Shown here one piece after another: positions 61,714-64,000 of a stretch of 64,000 bases of DNA (its first letter is position 1; each line of letters opens with the position of its first letter). This DNA is from Christiangramia forsetii KT0803 (GTDB lineage: Bacteria > Bacteroidota > Bacteroidia > Flavobacteriales > Flavobacteriaceae). The stretch spans positions 1,178,001 through 1,242,000 of the forward strand of contig NC_008571.1 in NCBI RefSeq assembly GCF_000060345.1. Direction: 5' to 3'. The notes under the pieces were generated by a model. The model did no database searches. It had not been told where the DNA came from and was given only the letters and a program-made list of their open reading frames with translations. A program made the translations under genes and the position numbers.

Positions 61714-63229
61714 ATGGCAGATCAAAACCACCAAAAAAAAGCTGAAACACCTGGAATGGGGAGTCGGGGAGTAACTAGACCCATGGCCGAGAAAGAAATG
61801 AAGAAAGGAAAGGACGATGGCGAGGATAATGGGATGGACAGAATGAAAATGCTGCACATGCATCATAAGCAAACTCTTTGGATATACTGGTTGCTTATCC
61901 TCCTGGGAGCATGGTTAGTAGTTTCCCCTTTTTCTTTTGATTATGGGAAAGATATAATGCAGCCATCAGGAGGAAGATCTGTCTGGCTCAGTGATGCAAT
62001 GCGGGTTCAAATCATGCAGTGGAGCGATATAATTTGTGGATTGCTGCTGATGTTCTTTGGGTGGCGTTCCCTAACTCCTAACCGGCCCATAAGTCTCTGG
62101 ATAGCCTGTTTTGTTGGGATCTGGCTAAACTTTGCTCCGGTTATATTGGGCACCCAATGCCTATATTTATAATAATGATACCATGGTAGGGGTAATGGTG
62201 ATTGCATTGACCATTCTTATTCCTGGCATGCCGAATATGATCACCTACATGAAAATGGGATCTGTGGTTCCTCCCGGGTGGAGCTATAATCCTTCCAGCT
62301 GGCCCCAACGTTGGATCATGATCGTACTAGCTTTCTTTGGATGGATCGTTTCCCGGTATCTGGGAACATTTCAATTAGGATATACAGATTTTGCGGCAGA
62401 TCCTTTTTTCGGGGAAAGCACGATGAAAATATTAAATCCTAATATGTCCCATTCTTTGCCAATTTCAGATGGAGCTTTTGGGGCGCTTGCTTACACCTTC
62501 GAATTTTTGATGGGCTGGATGGGAAGTCCTTCCAGATGGCGAACTATGCCATGGATGGTTACGTTCTTTGGGATCTTAGTCATTCCTTTAGGCTTGGTCC
62601 ATATATTTCTGGTGATATCCCAACCTATTATAGTTGGAGAATGGTGCACCTTTTGTTTGTTGGCCGCGGCTATTATGCTGCCAATGATCCCGCTGGAACT
62701 TGATGAGGTAATCGCGATGGGACAACATATGGTCCAGGCTAAAAAGAGAGGAGATAATATGTGGGAAGTGTTCTGGAAAGGTGGAAAAGCTTTTGAAAAA
62801 AATACAGATGATCGTACTACTGAACTTATGGAATTTCCCAACAAACCAGTGGCCGTTTATAAATCTTCCATTTGGGGGATGAGTGTTCCATGGACGCTGG
62901 CAGTTTCAACTCTTTTAGGTATTGCAGTAATGTTTGCACCGGCGGTATTTGGAGTAGAGATTCAAACCATGCCTTCTAATATTTTCCATCTCAGCGGTTC
63001 TCTTATCGTAGTTACTTCGGTAATATGCATGGGAGAGGTTGTTCGTCGCGGAAGATATTTTAATATCCTGTTAGGTTTAGTACTTGCAGTGGGTCCATGG
63101 GTGGTAGATGGCAGTACTTTAGGATTGCAAATAACCGGTTTGGTTGTAGGATTATTGGTAGCCGGACTTTCTTTCCCTCGAGGACCGAAGAAAGAAGAAT
63201 ATGGACTCTGGGATAAATACGTAAAATAG
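61714..63229 (+). pseudogene. VKOR-like membrane protein gene with a frameshift
   Basis: The first frame (61714-62172) encodes a charged start, then helices with LWIYWLLILLGAWLVVSPFSFDYGKD (SPW-type) to NFAPVILG. The second frame (from 62132) picks up as WAPNAYIYNNDTMVG and runs to 63229. One missing base near 62140 explains both. The C-terminal half contains WCTFCLLAAAIMLPMI, a CxxC in a membrane-edge setting as in vitamin K epoxide reductase-like disulfide enzymes. If intact it would be about 504 residues. A read error cannot be excluded. Confidence 0.6.
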
Positions 63230-63247
63230 AAACTTACTTGCATTCTA

Positions 63248-64000
63248 ATGAGCGATGAAGAGCTTTTAAAAAAAGTCAGGGAAATTATCTATGAGAATAT
63301 GGAAATGGCTGAAGAGGATGATAGCCCACGTTATCATTACACCCGGCCTGCTCCAGATAGGTATCCCTACCAATTCTTTTGGGATACCTGCTTTCACGTT
63401 TTTATTCTGGTCGCTATAGATGAAGTTGAAATGGCTGAGAAGCATATACATAGTTTGTTAAGACTTCAGGAGGAGGATGGTTTTATTGGGCATATGATCT
63501 ATTGGGACCGATTGAAACCAGGTAGATGGGCAGATATTTTTCAGTCGAAATTCAGTTATAAAAACTTCCTTAACAGTCATATGAGTTCTCTTATCCAGCC
63601 ACCTCTTATTGCACAGGCAGTGAGCAGAATTGTTAATGCTTCGGGTGATCTGGAATTTTTAAAGCAAGTACTTCCGAAGTTAAAAAGATATTATAACTGG
63701 CTGGCTGAAAACCGTGATTTTGAAGGTGATCATTTGCTTAGTATCATATCACCTTTCGAATCTGGCATGGATTGGAAACCCACTTTCGATGTTCCGCTAA
63801 ATTTTAAAGGAAAGGCCAATAACTTGCTTTACATGAAGGTCATTTGGGTGGATTTTCGAAATTTCCTGAATAATTATAATCTAAAAAAGATTTATAAGAA
63901 GAGCTATTTCCTGGTTAAAGAAGTGGGTTTGAATACGATTTATGCACAAAATCTTCAAAGCCTGGGAGAATTATGTGAAAAGGTAGATGACAGGGATGCG
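63248..64000 (+). CDS. Glycoside-hydrolase-like protein, (alpha/alpha)6 barrel, 3' end outside window
   Basis: 251 residues are visible from the ATG at 63248 (MSDEELLKKVREIIYENMEMAEEDD). The pattern PYQFFWDTCFHVFILVAIDEVEMAEKHI, LQEEDGFIGHMIYWDR, then IISPFESGMDWKPTFD resembles GH63/MGH1-like glycosidases, where WD and SG-DW hold catalytic or substrate residues. No signal peptide is present. Such enzymes act on alpha-glucosides, such as mannosylglycerate or trehalose-like osmolytes; the substrate is unknown. The gene runs off the window edge. Confidence 0.65.
   Translation, partial: MSDEELLKKVREIIYENMEMAEEDDSPRYHYTRPAPDRYPYQFFWDTCFHVFILVAIDEVEMAEKHIHSLLRLQEEDGFIGHMIYWDRLKPGRWADIFQSKFSYKNFLNSHMSSLIQPPLIAQAVSRIVNASGDLEFLKQVLPKLKRYYNWLAENRDFEGDHLLSIISPFESGMDWKPTFDVPLNFKGKANNLLYMKVIWVDFRNFLNNYNLKKIYKKSYFLVKEVGLNTIYAQNLQSLGELCEKVDDRDA

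Overview
The window is AT-rich DNA from a member of the Bacteroidota, most likely a marine flavobacterium close to Gramella/Christiangramia or Zunongwangia. This is inferred from gene content (SusC/SusD pairs, FadR-like and LacI regulators, DUF302, GDCCVxC and S23 proteins) and from several promoters that fit the Bacteroidota pattern TTTG, 19 bp, TAnnTTTG. No species marker gene was available to test it.

Layout. (1) 0-7.1 kb is chromosomal core: the 5' end of a LytTR response regulator, rpsF-rpsR-rplI, a conserved small protein, a MacB/FtsX permease, hisS, an aldo/keto reductase and a TerC/Alx protein. (2) 7.3-19.1 kb is a metal-resistance region: DUF302, DoxX-like and DsrE-like genes, a CusCBA-type efflux operon with two small His-rich proteins and an inserted four-helix-bundle (S23) gene, then a reverse-strand mercury-type operon (ArsR regulator, MerTP, MerA-like oxidoreductase, GDCCVxC protein). 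(3) 19.3-23.1 kb is a gene graveyard: a truncated SUMF1 gene, a ParE-type toxin split by a 0.67-kb insertion, palindromic repeats, and a YceI gene with a stop and a frameshift. An intact Crp/Fnr gene sits among them. (4) 23.2-26.4 kb has two pirins, a small acetyltransferase and a TMEM175-like channel.

(5) 26.8-50.3 kb is a complete alginate utilisation locus. Secreted or surface lyases (PL6, four PL7, PL17) cut alginate. A SusC/SusD pair plus a PKD lipoprotein bind and import the oligomers. A KdgF-like cupin, an MFS transporter, an SDR reductase, KdgK and KdgA take the unsaturated uronate through DEH and KDG to KDPG, pyruvate and glyceraldehyde-3-phosphate. A co-directional fructose-1,6-bisphosphatase suggests coupling to gluconeogenesis. 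A FadR-type GntR regulator is the best candidate to read a palindrome (TTGGTAAACCA) repeated every 13 bp over four promoters of the locus, including its own. The PL17 gene carries an in-frame TAA.

(6) From about 50.57 kb a genomic island begins: a 46-bp tRNA 3'-end remnant (CAT anticodon), direct repeats and a tyrosine recombinase. Its visible cargo is mainly copper handling: DUF3347 and DUF305 proteins, an APC permease, a CopA-like multicopper oxidase, a Met-rich repeat protein, a Csp-like four-helix protein, membrane proteins and a VKOR-like protein, with an IS200-type element and several broken genes. It runs off the right edge, where a glycoside-hydrolase-like gene is cut.
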